64,000 nt of DNA from Neobacillus bataviensis (lineage in GTDB: Bacteria; Bacillota; Bacilli; Bacillales_B; DSM-18226): positions 310,001-374,000 of the forward strand of contig NZ_JAHXYW010000003.1 in NCBI RefSeq assembly GCF_019969725.1, given 5' to 3'. The position numbers were made by a program, and so were the translations under genes. How positions within the stretch are numbered: position 1 is the first letter of the stretch; each line of letters starts with the position of its first letter. Positions 35,441 to 44,679 of this stretch are shown piece after piece. Below the pieces are notes generated by a model. That model ran no database searches and was not told where the DNA came from. It saw only the letters and a list, made by a program, of their open reading frames with translations.

Positions 35441-35448
35441 AAACGTTA

Positions 35449-36060
35449 CTATTGATTTGCTTTTTTCACCCATTCTGCAACCGTAACGGTCCGTTTAGCC
35501 TGATGCTTTACAGCAGCTTGTACATCTTCTACCATGTTACCGCTCTGATCAACCGTTACACTTGTTCCATAAGGATTGCCTCCAGAACCGAATATAACCG
35601 GATCGGTATATCCTGGCGCTGCGACTATCGCACCCCAGTGGTACATTGTCGTATATAAGGAAAGAATGGTTGCTTCCTGTCCGCCATGAGAGTTTTGTGC
35701 AGAAGACATCGCACTAACCACTTTGTTCACGAGTTTTCCGTTAAACCAAAGCCCGCCAGTTGTATCTAAAAACTGCTTCATTTGCGACGGCATATTCCCA
35801 AAACGGGTTGGAACACTGAAGATAATGGCATCGGCCCACTCTAAATCTTCCAATTTAACTTCCGGGACATTGGCGGTTGCTTCAACATGCGCTTTCCATA
35901 CAGGATTACCTTCAATAACTGATTGAGGCGCTAACTCAGGAACCTTTAATACCTTTACTTCAGCACCAGCTTCTTTAGCGCCCTCTTCAGCCCATCTTGA
36001 TAACTGATGATTCGTTCCGCCCATGCTGTAATAAATAACGGCTAATTTAACATTTGTCAT
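35449..36060 (-). CDS. wrbA: WrbA-type NAD(P)H:quinone oxidoreductase
   Basis: A 203-residue flavodoxin-like protein. AVIYYSMGGTNHQLS (about 7-21) is the FMN-phosphate loop; PTRFGNMPSQMKQFLDTTGG (about 82-101) and SSAQNSHGGQEATILSL (about 117-133) are family hallmarks. WrbA enzymes reduce quinones by two electrons and protect against oxidative stress. No signal peptide. AAGGAGAAAT precedes the ATG and its own terminator follows, so it is monocistronic. Confidence 0.88.
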   Translation of the reverse strand: MTNVKLAVIYYSMGGTNHQLSRWAEEGAKEAGAEVKVLKVPELAPQSVIEGNPVWKAHVEATANVPEVKLEDLEWADAIIFSVPTRFGNMPSQMKQFLDTTGGLWFNGKLVNKVVSAMSSAQNSHGGQEATILSLYTTMYHWGAIVAAPGYTDPVIFGSGGNPYGTSVTVDQSGNMVEDVQAAVKHQAKRTVTVAEWVKKANQ

Positions 36061-36226
36061 TGTTATTTCTCCTTAGAAGATGAATTGAAAGATCAAACAT
36101 AAAAATTTTCTCCATAATTATCATTACTTATTCGTAAAAGCATCAGCCAAAACAGAATTTTCGTAACCCGAAAGGAATATGATGGTAAAAATGAATTTTT
36201 ATACTTTATTAAAGGGAGAGACGGGA

Positions 36227-37462
36227 ATGGAAACCAAAAGCCATAAAAGATTATGGGGTTATGCCATAATTGGAATGTTAACCACAATGGTCGTATTAGC
36301 ATTTGCAAGACTTTCCTATGGAGTTATCCTTCCTTTTATGAGAGATGGTCTTCAAATCTCTTATAAAGAGGCTGGGTACCTTGGAACTACTACTTCATTA
36401 GGGTATTTAAGCACTATCATCTTTGCAGGAATCCTTGCGTCTAAATGGGGTAGTAAAAGGACCGTTTTACTAGGAATTTCTCTCGTTACATTTGGACTAG
36501 CAGGTTTATCCTTCACTTTTTCCTATCCAGTGACCTTTATATTTATGCTCCTCCTGGGTGTTGGAACTTCCTTTACTTATACACCTTTTATCTCCTTGCT
36601 CGTAGCTTGGTTTCCGCGGCGAAAGGGATTTGTCATCGGTCTTACCACCAGCGGCGCTGGAATTGGGATTCTTCTTGCAGGAATCATCGTCCCCTACCTA
36701 AGCAGTATCAATGATGCAACCGGCTGGAGAATCGCCTGGGGAATATTCGCTTTTATTGGACTGGTAGTCGTAATTTTAACACTGCTATTTATAAAAAATC
36801 CTCCCGTGGAAAACTCAGACAGTCCAAATCGACAGCAATCTTCTACCAAAGAAATTTATAAAAATCCAAAAGTAATTAATGTCGGTCTTATTTATGGAAT
36901 AATCGGGATTACCTACATAGTCCAAATGATCTTTGTCATGAGTTACATGATTGAATCAGGTATAGGTGTAAAATTTGCCGGGCAATTAATGTCCTTGAAT
37001 GGGATCTTATCCATTTTTAGCGGGCCCATTTGGGGATTTATTTCTGATAAAATCGGACGCCGGACATCCTTAATATTAACGATGGGTCTGACCGCTGTTT
37101 CAATGCTTCTTCCGATTATCTTTCCAACAGTCATTGGTTTTACCATTCATATCGTTATATTAAGCTGTACATCTACGGGATTATTTACCTTAACGCAAGC
37201 TTCTAGCATGGATCATGTCAGACCTGCAGACATGCCTGTCGCGTTTAGTTATGTCACCTCCTATTTTGCTGTTGGGCAATTTATTGGGCCGGCAATCGCC
37301 GGCTGGCTGATAGAGGATTGGGGTGGGTTTAAAAGTGCATTCCTTTTTTGTTCCATCTGTTTGCTTTTAGGTTTAGGTTTAACACTTAAAGTTAAGAACT
37401 CTGTTCAAAATCAACATGCCAAAACAAACATAAAAACCGAATTAAATGAAGAAGTATTATAA
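36227..37462 (+). CDS. MFS transporter (YbfB-like)
   Basis: A 411-residue protein with 12 membrane helices. ARLSYGVILPFMRDGLQISY (about 26-45) lies in helix 1, the A-motif-like region is LASKWGSKRTVLLG (about 81-94), and the second half repeats it as ISDKIGRRTSLIL (about 285-297). This is the YbfB/OxlT-like group. Substrate is unknown. I start at ATG 36227 with AAAGGGAGAG before it, not at the upstream 36179 ATG. It faces the acyl-CoA ligase gene across a shared terminator, so linkage to that operon is uncertain. Confidence 0.8.
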   Translation: METKSHKRLWGYAIIGMLTTMVVLAFARLSYGVILPFMRDGLQISYKEAGYLGTTTSLGYLSTIIFAGILASKWGSKRTVLLGISLVTFGLAGLSFTFSYPVTFIFMLLLGVGTSFTYTPFISLLVAWFPRRKGFVIGLTTSGAGIGILLAGIIVPYLSSINDATGWRIAWGIFAFIGLVVVILTLLFIKNPPVENSDSPNRQQSSTKEIYKNPKVINVGLIYGIIGITYIVQMIFVMSYMIESGIGVKFAGQLMSLNGILSIFSGPIWGFISDKIGRRTSLILTMGLTAVSMLLPIIFPTVIGFTIHIVILSCTSTGLFTLTQASSMDHVRPADMPVAFSYVTSYFAVGQFIGPAIAGWLIEDWGGFKSAFLFCSICLLLGLGLTLKVKNSVQNQHAKTNIKTELNEEVL

Positions 37463-37463
37463 A

Positions 37464-37503
37464 AAAAGGAGAGTACTAGATATGAAACTAGCACTCTCCT
37501 TTT
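37464..37503. terminator. Bidirectional terminator between the MFS gene and the catabolic operon
   Basis: GGAGAGTACTAG/CTAGCACTCTCC stem (one mismatch) with A-run on one side and T-run on the other, so it ends both converging transcripts. Confidence 0.85.
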
Positions 37504-39234
37504 TTACACTTTTTCTGTTTCAAATTCTTTTATTAGTTCCTGGCGAATTTTATATTTCTCAATTTTATTAGTTGGAGTCCGAGGCAGGTCAATGGTAAAC
37601 CGGATATACTTTGGCCACATGTATTTAGGCATTTTATCTTTCACCCATTCCCGTAACTCTTCCTCGTTTAAAGCGGCTCCGTTTTTCTTAACGACATAAA
37701 CTGCGACATCATCTTCCTCTCCAACTTCTGCTGGGACAGGGAAAGCAGCACATAGGTCAATATCAGGATGACCGTTAATGATATCCTCTAATTGATACGA
37801 AGAAATCTTTTCTCCTCGGCACCGGATGACACTGCCAAGCCTGTCAACAAAATAGTAAAATCCATCCTCTCCAAGGTAACCGGCATCACCACTGTGAAAC
37901 CATAGATTCTTAAAGGCCTTATTTGTTGATTCAGGTTTATTAAAATATTCTGTTAATACGAGGTGAGGCAACCGCGGCCGAAAAGCAATCTGACCTACCT
38001 GCCCGACAGGAAGTTCAATGTCATTTTCATCTAATACTTTCACTTCAAAATAAAAGGTGGGTTTCCCCATGAAGCCTTTTTTCAAGTCCTGCTCCCCATT
38101 AATGATGGGAATATTCAACTTATCACAGACCTCGATAATTTCCTGTCTGGAAAGACCTTTATATAATTCCTTCGGGGTCCCTTCACCCTCTTTTGTTTCA
38201 AGAATGACACTGGCAAGTGGATTCCCCGATTCCGTTTGCCCAAATCCGGCGGTCACATAATCAAATCCAAATCGCTTTGCTACCTCATGATGATATTTGG
38301 GAAGCGGCTGCATATGAACTTTATTAATGGTATTCAATCTATCGTCTTTTGACGGTTTGGCATTCATTAGCCAAGGAATCATCACATCTAGTAAAATTGC
38401 CGCAGTGGATCCGCTTTTTTCAATCCGCATCCAAAATTGATTAGGACTAAATTTATCCCATAATGCAACCGTACATCCCGTATAGGCTGCTCTCGCAACA
38501 TTGGCAAACGCTCCACCCACATGATATAGAGGCAGATCATTATATACCACATCTTCAGGTGACATACATGCCCTCATTCGTAGGGTATATCCATTTATCC
38601 AGCGATGCGATTGGACCACTCCTTTTGCTGGCCCTGTCGTTCCAGAAGTATAAATAATATTCGCTGTATCCCAATAGTTCAATTCAAGGTCGAGGTTTTT
38701 GGTCTCCTCCTGTAAAAACCGATCGAAGGAGATTTCGTTATAGTTTAAATCCAGAGAAATTTCAGCAGTTTCTGCAATATAATCATGATCTCCCTCTTGG
38801 GGATTATAAACAGCCGCGCACAAATGGCCTACTTCGGAGGCAATTTCATTTAAAATGGGCACCATGGACCGCTCGGTAAAAAGCAGCTTTGGTTTTGTAT
38901 CATTTAACTGATAACTAAGAAGTTTACCGCGATAATTAAAATTAATCGGACTAAATATCCCTCCGCATTTCCAGATTCCAAACATAACCATAGTAGTTAT
39001 TAATGGGTTCTTTAAAAAGACAGATACACGGTCTCCTTTCTGGACTCCTTTAATTTTTAATGAATGTCCAATACTATTCGTCATTTCATTAAACTTTTGA
39101 TAAGTGATTTGTTTATCAGCTTCTCCATAGTATATAAAAGTTTTCTCTCCTGCTACCTTCGCCCAATGCTCAAGGCATTTAGAAACGACTTCCTCCTTAG
39201 AAGAAAGCTCCTTTAACAAATCCTCCTGTTTCAT
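37504..39234 (-). CDS. AMP-dependent acyl-CoA ligase (CaiC-like), last gene of the catabolic operon
   Basis: A 576-residue ANL-superfamily ligase. IIYTSGTTGPAKGVVQSHRW (about 190-209), GFGQTESGNPLASV (about 330-343), HSGDAGYLGEDGFYYFVDR (about 445-463) and the C-terminal RTPTNKIEKYKIRQEL with the catalytic Lys are all visible. The overall pattern resembles crotonobetaine/carnitine-CoA ligases and medium-chain ligases. It lies 38 bp after the carboxyltransferase gene and ends at the bidirectional terminator. A second ligase is encoded near the start of the same operon. The acid substrate is unknown. Confidence 0.85.
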   Translation of the reverse strand: MKQEDLLKELSSKEEVVSKCLEHWAKVAGEKTFIYYGEADKQITYQKFNEMTNSIGHSLKIKGVQKGDRVSVFLKNPLITTMVMFGIWKCGGIFSPINFNYRGKLLSYQLNDTKPKLLFTERSMVPILNEIASEVGHLCAAVYNPQEGDHDYIAETAEISLDLNYNEISFDRFLQEETKNLDLELNYWDTANIIYTSGTTGPAKGVVQSHRWINGYTLRMRACMSPEDVVYNDLPLYHVGGAFANVARAAYTGCTVALWDKFSPNQFWMRIEKSGSTAAILLDVMIPWLMNAKPSKDDRLNTINKVHMQPLPKYHHEVAKRFGFDYVTAGFGQTESGNPLASVILETKEGEGTPKELYKGLSRQEIIEVCDKLNIPIINGEQDLKKGFMGKPTFYFEVKVLDENDIELPVGQVGQIAFRPRLPHLVLTEYFNKPESTNKAFKNLWFHSGDAGYLGEDGFYYFVDRLGSVIRCRGEKISSYQLEDIINGHPDIDLCAAFPVPAEVGEEDDVAVYVVKKNGAALNEEELREWVKDKMPKYMWPKYIRFTIDLPRTPTNKIEKYKIRQELIKEFETEKV

Positions 39235-39272
39235 CGAAAGTCTCCTTCCTTTTATGAATAATTATGAAAAAA

Positions 39273-40829
39273 TCATGGCCGCATTCCATGTCGTGAAACG
39301 CCTAACTGTTGCGGGAGAAGTTCGTATGCATCTTTCACCCATTCACAGAGCAATGGACGGGTATCACGGGGATCAATAATTTCTTCAATGCCAAAAGCCT
39401 CTGCCGTTCGAAATGGAGATCTGACTGATTCCATTTTTTCTAGTAATTCTTTTAATAGTGCTTCTGGATTGTCACAAGCCTCAAGTTCACGACGATAAGC
39501 AACATGAACACCCCCTTCAACCGGAAGTGAACCCCAATCTCCTGAAGGCCAAGCATACCTCAGGTTCAACCCATGACCGTTTGACATTCCTGCACCGCCT
39601 ACACCAAACACTCTTCGCATAATGATTTCAACCATTGGAACAGATGCTTGATAGATAGCGGAGATGGCACGCACACCTTTTCGGATGGTTCCCTTCTTCT
39701 CTGAAGGAAGTCCAATAACCATGCCAGGCTGGTCAACCATATTCACAATTGGTAAATGGAAGGTTTGACACAGGTCGACAAAACGCTCTATTTTCTCAGA
39801 ACTCTCTGCTGTCAGTCCGCCGCCATTTACAAATGGATCGCTTGCTAATACTCCAACTGGATAACCATCAAGCCGAGCAAAACAGGTAAGGGTCCCTCCT
39901 CCGTAGAATCGTCCCATCTCGAAAATGGACTCTACATCAAATATCATGGTGAGAAGTTCACGAATTTTATAAGGTGCTCTTCTATTTTTAGGTATAATTG
40001 AAATCAAACGGTCATCCCTTCTGCCAGGATCATCCTCAGCTGGTTCCACTTGCGGCAGCTGCCAAACACTTGATGGTAAATAGGAAAGGAATGTACGGAT
40101 TTGTTCAAAAGCATCTTCTTCTGATTTGGCTATATTATCTACCGCCCCACTAGTGCGGTGAACCTGCACCCCTCCAAGTTCTTCTTTTGTTAAATCCTGC
40201 CCCATACCAAATTTTACAACTGGAGGTCCAGCTACAAATAGTTGGGAAGTCTCTTCCACCATCACAGAAAAATGGGACGCGGCAACCCTTGCAGCACCCA
40301 GTCCGGCAACGGAGCCTAGGCAGGCTGCAACAACAGGGACCCGTTCCATATTGGCAACGACTAAATCCCATGCAGGGTTTACAGGAACATATGTATGTCC
40401 CTCTAAATCTAGGAATTTTACACTTCCACCGCCACCAGTACCATCCACTAACCGAATGATTGGCACCTGAAGGTCATGAGCCATTTGCTCTGCGTAGATC
40501 TGTTTGCCGCGGATCGCTCCATCCGCCGCACCGCCTCGAACAGTAAAATCATCCCCGCCTACAACTACCTTGCGGCCTTTAATTCGCCCTGTCCCTAGGA
40601 TAAAATTTGCTGGTGTAAATTCTATTAAATTCCCATTTTCATCATATTTGGTCTTTCCAGCGATTGCCCCGCGTTCATGAAAGGTGTCATGATCAAGGAG
40701 TTTCTCAATTCTCTCACGTACCGTCAGTTTGCCTTGGGATATATGTTTCGAGACTCTTTCTTCTCCTCCCATTTGGCGTGCTAAAGCTTTCCGAAGGTGC
40801 AATTCTTTAATTTCCGGTTCCCATGTCAC
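39273..40829 (-). CDS. Biotin-dependent acyl-CoA carboxylase, carboxyltransferase subunit
   Basis: A 518-residue AccD5/PccB/MccB-type carboxyltransferase with two crotonase-like halves. It shows VVGGDDFTVRGGAADG (about 89-104), RLVDGTGGGGSVKF (about 130-143), VAGPPVVKFGMGQDL (about 200-214), and MVDQPGMVIGLPSEKKGT (about 361-378). It transfers CO2 from biotin to an acyl-CoA. Its neighbours supply a small biotin carrier (47862-48083) and acyl-CoA ligases, but no biotin carboxylase is in the window. Whether the acceptor is acetyl-, propionyl-, 3-methylcrotonyl- or another acyl-CoA cannot be read from the sequence. Confidence 0.88.
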   Translation of the reverse strand: MTWEPEIKELHLRKALARQMGGEERVSKHISQGKLTVRERIEKLLDHDTFHERGAIAGKTKYDENGNLIEFTPANFILGTGRIKGRKVVVGGDDFTVRGGAADGAIRGKQIYAEQMAHDLQVPIIRLVDGTGGGGSVKFLDLEGHTYVPVNPAWDLVVANMERVPVVAACLGSVAGLGAARVAASHFSVMVEETSQLFVAGPPVVKFGMGQDLTKEELGGVQVHRTSGAVDNIAKSEEDAFEQIRTFLSYLPSSVWQLPQVEPAEDDPGRRDDRLISIIPKNRRAPYKIRELLTMIFDVESIFEMGRFYGGGTLTCFARLDGYPVGVLASDPFVNGGGLTAESSEKIERFVDLCQTFHLPIVNMVDQPGMVIGLPSEKKGTIRKGVRAISAIYQASVPMVEIIMRRVFGVGGAGMSNGHGLNLRYAWPSGDWGSLPVEGGVHVAYRRELEACDNPEALLKELLEKMESVRSPFRTAEAFGIEEIIDPRDTRPLLCEWVKDAYELLPQQLGVSRHGMRP

Positions 40830-40868
40830 TAGATTTCCTCCTTAAACTGTTTTTTAAATCTATTATTC

Positions 40869-41831
40869 TTAATAAAAGCACGCTGTCCATCTTCTTTCCG
40901 CCGCTTCTATAAGAGGAGGTTCTTCCCGTTGACAGCGCTCTGTAGCTATAGGACACCGAGTATGAAAGCGGCAGCCACTTGGAGGATTGACTGGACTTGG
41001 GAGATCCCCGCTTAGAAGTATACGCTCTCGGTCACGCATCGTTGGATCAGGCTCTGGGACTGCAGAAATCAATGCTTTGGTATAAGGGTGCAGCGGGTTC
41101 TCAAATAATGAATCCGTTTCGGAAATTTCGACCACTTTTCCTAAATACATCACCACAATACGATCACTGATATGCTTTACTGCCTGAAGACCATGAGCAA
41201 TAAAAATATAAGATAAACCCAAATCTTCTTGGATATCTTTCAGGAGATTTAAAATTTGAGCTTGAATGGATACATCAAGGGCGGAAACAGGTTCATCGCA
41301 TACGATCAGCCTGGGGTTTAATGCCAATGCTCTAGCTATGCCAATTCTTTGACGCTGCCCGCCGGAAAATTCTTCTGGATAACGCGCGCCATGTACAGTT
41401 CTCAGTCCTACACGTTCTAATAATTCATCTACCCGTTTTTTCCGCTCCTTACTGGTCCCAATCTTATGCAGAACTAAGGGTTCTGCAATGATATCGGCAA
41501 CACTCATTCTCGGATTCAGAGATGCATACGGATCCTGAAAGATCATTTGAATTTTTTTCCCTAAATCCCGCTTACTACGTCCTTTTGATAAAAGTGAGCT
41601 GCCTTCAAAATGAACCTCCCCATCCGTTGGTTCAAGCAGCCCAACGACCATCCGGCCCAAGGTAGATTTTCCGCATCCGGATTCACCAACAAGTCCAAGA
41701 GTTTCTCCTTGTTTCACTTCAAGGTTAATCCCATCAACCGCTTTTAACCATTTGGTTTTCTTTCCAAATAATCCACTGCCAATGGGATAATATTTTTTCA
41801 CATTTTTAATGGAAACCAATGGTTCAAGCAT
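40869..41831 (-). CDS. Oligopeptide/dipeptide-type ABC importer, ATPase F
   Basis: A 320-residue ATPase. Walker A is [11 protein letters not shown] (about 49-59), Q-loop QDPYASLNP (about 98-106), signature SGGQRQR (about 153-159), Walker [17 protein letters not shown] (about 173-188). A C-terminal extension carries the oligo_HPY pattern with Cys-rich [14 protein letters not shown], which in this group can bind an iron-sulfur cluster. It pairs with the D ATPase encoded upstream, with 8 bp overlap. Confidence 0.88.
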   Translation of the reverse strand: MLEPLVSIKNVKKYYPIGSGLFGKKTKWLKAVDGINLEVKQGETLGLVGESGCGKSTLGRMVVGLLEPTDGEVHFEGSSLLSKGRSKRDLGKKIQMIFQDPYASLNPRMSVADIIAEPLVLHKIGTSKERKKRVDELLERVGLRTVHGARYPEEFSGGQRQRIGIARALALNPRLIVCDEPVSALDVSIQAQILNLLKDIQEDLGLSYIFIAHGLQAVKHISDRIVVMYLGKVVEISETDSLFENPLHPYTKALISAVPEPDPTMRDRERILLSGDLPSPVNPPSGCRFHTRCPIATERCQREEPPLIEAAERRWTACFY

Positions 41832-42837
41832 GCTTTGTCACCTCTTCGATTGGCCTTTCCTGTAGATTCCAGCAAGCTGCCCTTCTTTGTGGTCCAATAT
41901 TCTCCAGGTATGGAGTATTACTACTACATTGATCGTTTGCCTGACTACAGCGTGAATAGAAATTGCAGCCACCTGTCAGCTCTAAGGGGCCAGGAACGGT
42001 ACCGGGAATGGCATTTAAGCGTTTTTCCGATTTTCCTCTTAACTTTGGAACACTTGCTAACAAGCCTTTAGTATAGGGATGCTTTGGTTCCTGGAAAATC
42101 GAATAGACGTCGCCTTCTTCTACAATTTTCCCGCAGTACATGACAAGAACCCGATCTGCCATTTCCGCTACAACCCCTAAATCGTGAGTAATCAGAAGAA
42201 TGGATACACCTGTTTCTCTCTGAAGTGATTTCATGACATTCAGAATTTGGGCTTGAATGGTCACATCTAATGCTGTGGTGGGTTCATCGGCAATCAACAG
42301 AGATGGATTGCAGGCAAGAGCCATTGCAATCATAATCCTTTGCCGCATCCCTCCTGATAACTGATGGGGATAATCTTTTAGCCTGCTTTCAGCGTCAGGA
42401 ATCCCTACCTTATTTAACAAATTGATGACAGTTTGCTGCGCTGTTTTGTAACTAACCCCTTGGTGGAGTTGGATTGGTTCTGCGATTTGTTTTCCGATTG
42501 GATGTAAAGGGTTTAAGGAAGATAGCGGATCTTGGAAAATCATTGAAATTTCATTGCCGCGAATTTTCTTCATTTGCCTCTTTTTCATCGTAATTAAATT
42601 ATGGCCTTTAAACGAGATGATGCTTTCTTTGCCATAAGTGATGGTAGGAGCATTCAGTCCCATAATCGATAACGCGGTTACACTTTTACCGCTGCCAGAT
42701 TCCCCCACCAATGCAACAATTTCACCTTTTCCAATTTTAAAAGAAATATCATTAACCGCTTTAACAACCCCTCCAGTTGAAGGGAAATACGATCTAAGAT
42801 TACTTACTTCCAAAAGTGGTTCAAACTGTTTACTCAA
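41824..42837 (-). CDS. Oligopeptide/dipeptide-type ABC importer, ATPase D
   Basis: A 337-residue ATPase. Walker [12 protein letters not shown] (about 41-51), [12 protein letters not shown] (about 102-113), signature SGGMRQR (about 160-166), Walker [17 protein letters not shown] (about 180-195). The C-terminal [14 protein letters not shown] stretch again shows the four-cysteine pattern. It overlaps the F gene by 8 bp and is 12 bp from the permease gene. With F, it powers import through the two permeases. Confidence 0.88.
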   Translation of the reverse strand: MSKQFEPLLEVSNLRSYFPSTGGVVKAVNDISFKIGKGEIVALVGESGSGKSVTALSIMGLNAPTITYGKESIISFKGHNLITMKKRQMKKIRGNEISMIFQDPLSSLNPLHPIGKQIAEPIQLHQGVSYKTAQQTVINLLNKVGIPDAESRLKDYPHQLSGGMRQRIMIAMALACNPSLLIADEPTTALDVTIQAQILNVMKSLQRETGVSILLITHDLGVVAEMADRVLVMYCGKIVEEGDVYSIFQEPKHPYTKGLLASVPKLRGKSEKRLNAIPGTVPGPLELTGGCNFYSRCSQANDQCSSNTPYLENIGPQRRAACWNLQERPIEEVTKHA

Positions 42838-42849
42838 ACCGCTTCCCTC

Positions 42850-43689
42850 CTAAGTTCGCTTGATTTTTGGATCAACGGCTATTCTTAAACCATCTCCGAA
42901 AAAGTTACCGGCTAAGACTGAAAGTAAGATTGCCGCTCCAGGGAAAATCATCATAAATGGATTGACAAAAATCATACTGTAGGCTTGATGAAGCATGCCT
43001 CCCCAACTAATTTGCGGTGACTGTGCCCCCATTCCAAGAAAACTCAATGATGCCTCCACCAAAATCGCCAAACTAAAACTGAAAGATGCTTGAACAATGA
43101 TCGGAGAGGCGATATTGGGAAGGATATGCCGATACATGATCCACAAAGGACCAGCCCCAGAAATCTTTGCCGCTTCCACATATGGTTCACGCCGGACTTG
43201 AAGGGTTTGTCCTCTTGCCAGTCTGGCAAATTGCGGAGTGAAGATGATTCCAATCGCGATCATCGCGTTCCATAGGTTAACCCCTAAGGCACCTGTAATT
43301 CCCAATGCGAGAAGAATTGCAGGAAAAGATAAAATCGCATCAATAACCCTCATGAAAAGATCATCGACGATGCCCCCAAGATACCCTGAAATAATTCCCA
43401 AGGGAACTCCAATAAAAAGAGGAATTAGGATTGCGATAAGTCCTGCTTGTATGGCTGCCTGTGATCCAAGAAGCAATCTTGTAAAAATGTCCCTTCCCAG
43501 TTCATCTGTTCCAAACCAGTGCGAGCCATTTGGTGCAATCATCACTTGGTTCAAATCCTGTGCTTCTGGGTCAAAAGGGACAATGTATCGGGCAAAAACA
43601 GCAACTAGGACTAAAATGACCAAATAGATCAAACTAACGAATGCCAAGCGTTCACGTTTTACCCTTTGTAAAATAATTCGAAACTGCAT
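42850..43689 (-). CDS. Oligopeptide/dipeptide-type ABC importer, permease C
   Basis: A 279-residue membrane protein with about six helices. The sequence NGSHWFGTDELGRDIFTRLL (about 54-73) is the OppC/DppC hallmark, and the EAA loop EAAKISGAGPLWIMYRHILP (about 172-191) contacts the ATPases. It lies 15 bp downstream of permease B. Confidence 0.9.
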   Translation of the reverse strand: MQFRIILQRVKRERLAFVSLIYLVILVLVAVFARYIVPFDPEAQDLNQVMIAPNGSHWFGTDELGRDIFTRLLLGSQAAIQAGLIAILIPLFIGVPLGIISGYLGGIVDDLFMRVIDAILSFPAILLALGITGALGVNLWNAMIAIGIIFTPQFARLARGQTLQVRREPYVEAAKISGAGPLWIMYRHILPNIASPIIVQASFSFSLAILVEASLSFLGMGAQSPQISWGGMLHQAYSMIFVNPFMMIFPGAAILLSVLAGNFFGDGLRIAVDPKIKRT

Positions 43690-43704
43690 GTTGTGCCCTC
43701 CTTC

Positions 43705-44652
43705 TTAATCAAATTCAATTCGAGGATCCAAAATGCTATAGAGTACATCGGTAACAAAGTTAATGATGAGGACCATCACTACCATTACCAAGACGACTCC
43801 TTGTAGCATCGGAAAATCCCTTTGCAGTATTGAATTGACTGCCAGCTGCCCCATTCCAGGAATGGCGAAAACGCTTTCGATCACAACCGTTGCACCAAGC
43901 ATATTCCCAAATAGAAGTCCCGCCGTTGTTACGACAGGTAAAAAGGCATTTCTAAGTCCATGCTTCCAAATAACTGGCCATAATGATAATCCTTTGGAAT
44001 AAGCAGTACGAATATAATCTGAATCCATACTCTCAAGCAGTGAAGATCGTAATTGTCGTGTGATTTGCGCCGCGCCAAATGCACCTAAGCAAAAGGCTGG
44101 GAGAAGAACACTTTGTAAAAAACTGCCCGTATTTTCAAAAATACTAACAAATCCTGTAGCAGGTAGCCATCCCAGTTTGACACTAAATAGGGCTACCAGC
44201 AGCATCGCTAACCAAAAATTTGGAATAGCTGTCCCCAGCGTGCCGAAAAACCTGGCCACATAATCCATCCAACTATTCGGCTTTAAAATAGAGGTAATAG
44301 CAAAAAACATCCCTATCAGAAAGGAAATAATCATCGCAGAAATAACAAGCTGAATCGTAATGCCCAGTCTTGAAAACACTGCATTACTGACAATTTCCCC
44401 TGTAAAAAGGGATCTCCCTAAATCTCCCTGTAAAGCATGTAATAGCCAATTCCCATACTGAATGAGCACAGGTTGATCCAGGCCCAGTTGACTTCTCAAC
44501 TGGGCCAGTTTTTCTGCGGTTGCATTATCTCCAAGAAGCGCAAGAGCAGGATCACCCGGTATAATCAAGATTAGGGAAAAGACCACCAAAGTCGTTACAA
44601 TTAACATGGGTATGACATATATCAGGCGGCGTAACAAAAATTTATAAAACAT
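43705..44652 (-). CDS. Oligopeptide/dipeptide-type ABC importer, permease B
   Basis: A 315-residue permease with the family start FLLRRLIYVIPMLIVTTLVV and a pattern PGDPALALLGDNAT (about 32-45). The EAA loop (YIRTAYSKGLSLWPVIWKHG, about 213-232) and LFGNMLGATVVIESVFAIPG (about 246-265) are normal. It pairs with permease C. It lies 27 bp downstream of the binding protein gene. Confidence 0.9.
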   Translation of the reverse strand: MFYKFLLRRLIYVIPMLIVTTLVVFSLILIIPGDPALALLGDNATAEKLAQLRSQLGLDQPVLIQYGNWLLHALQGDLGRSLFTGEIVSNAVFSRLGITIQLVISAMIISFLIGMFFAITSILKPNSWMDYVARFFGTLGTAIPNFWLAMLLVALFSVKLGWLPATGFVSIFENTGSFLQSVLLPAFCLGAFGAAQITRQLRSSLLESMDSDYIRTAYSKGLSLWPVIWKHGLRNAFLPVVTTAGLLFGNMLGATVVIESVFAIPGMGQLAVNSILQRDFPMLQGVVLVMVVMVLIINFVTDVLYSILDPRIEFD

Positions 44653-44679
44653 TGGCTCTCTCCCTTCCTATCCTCTTTA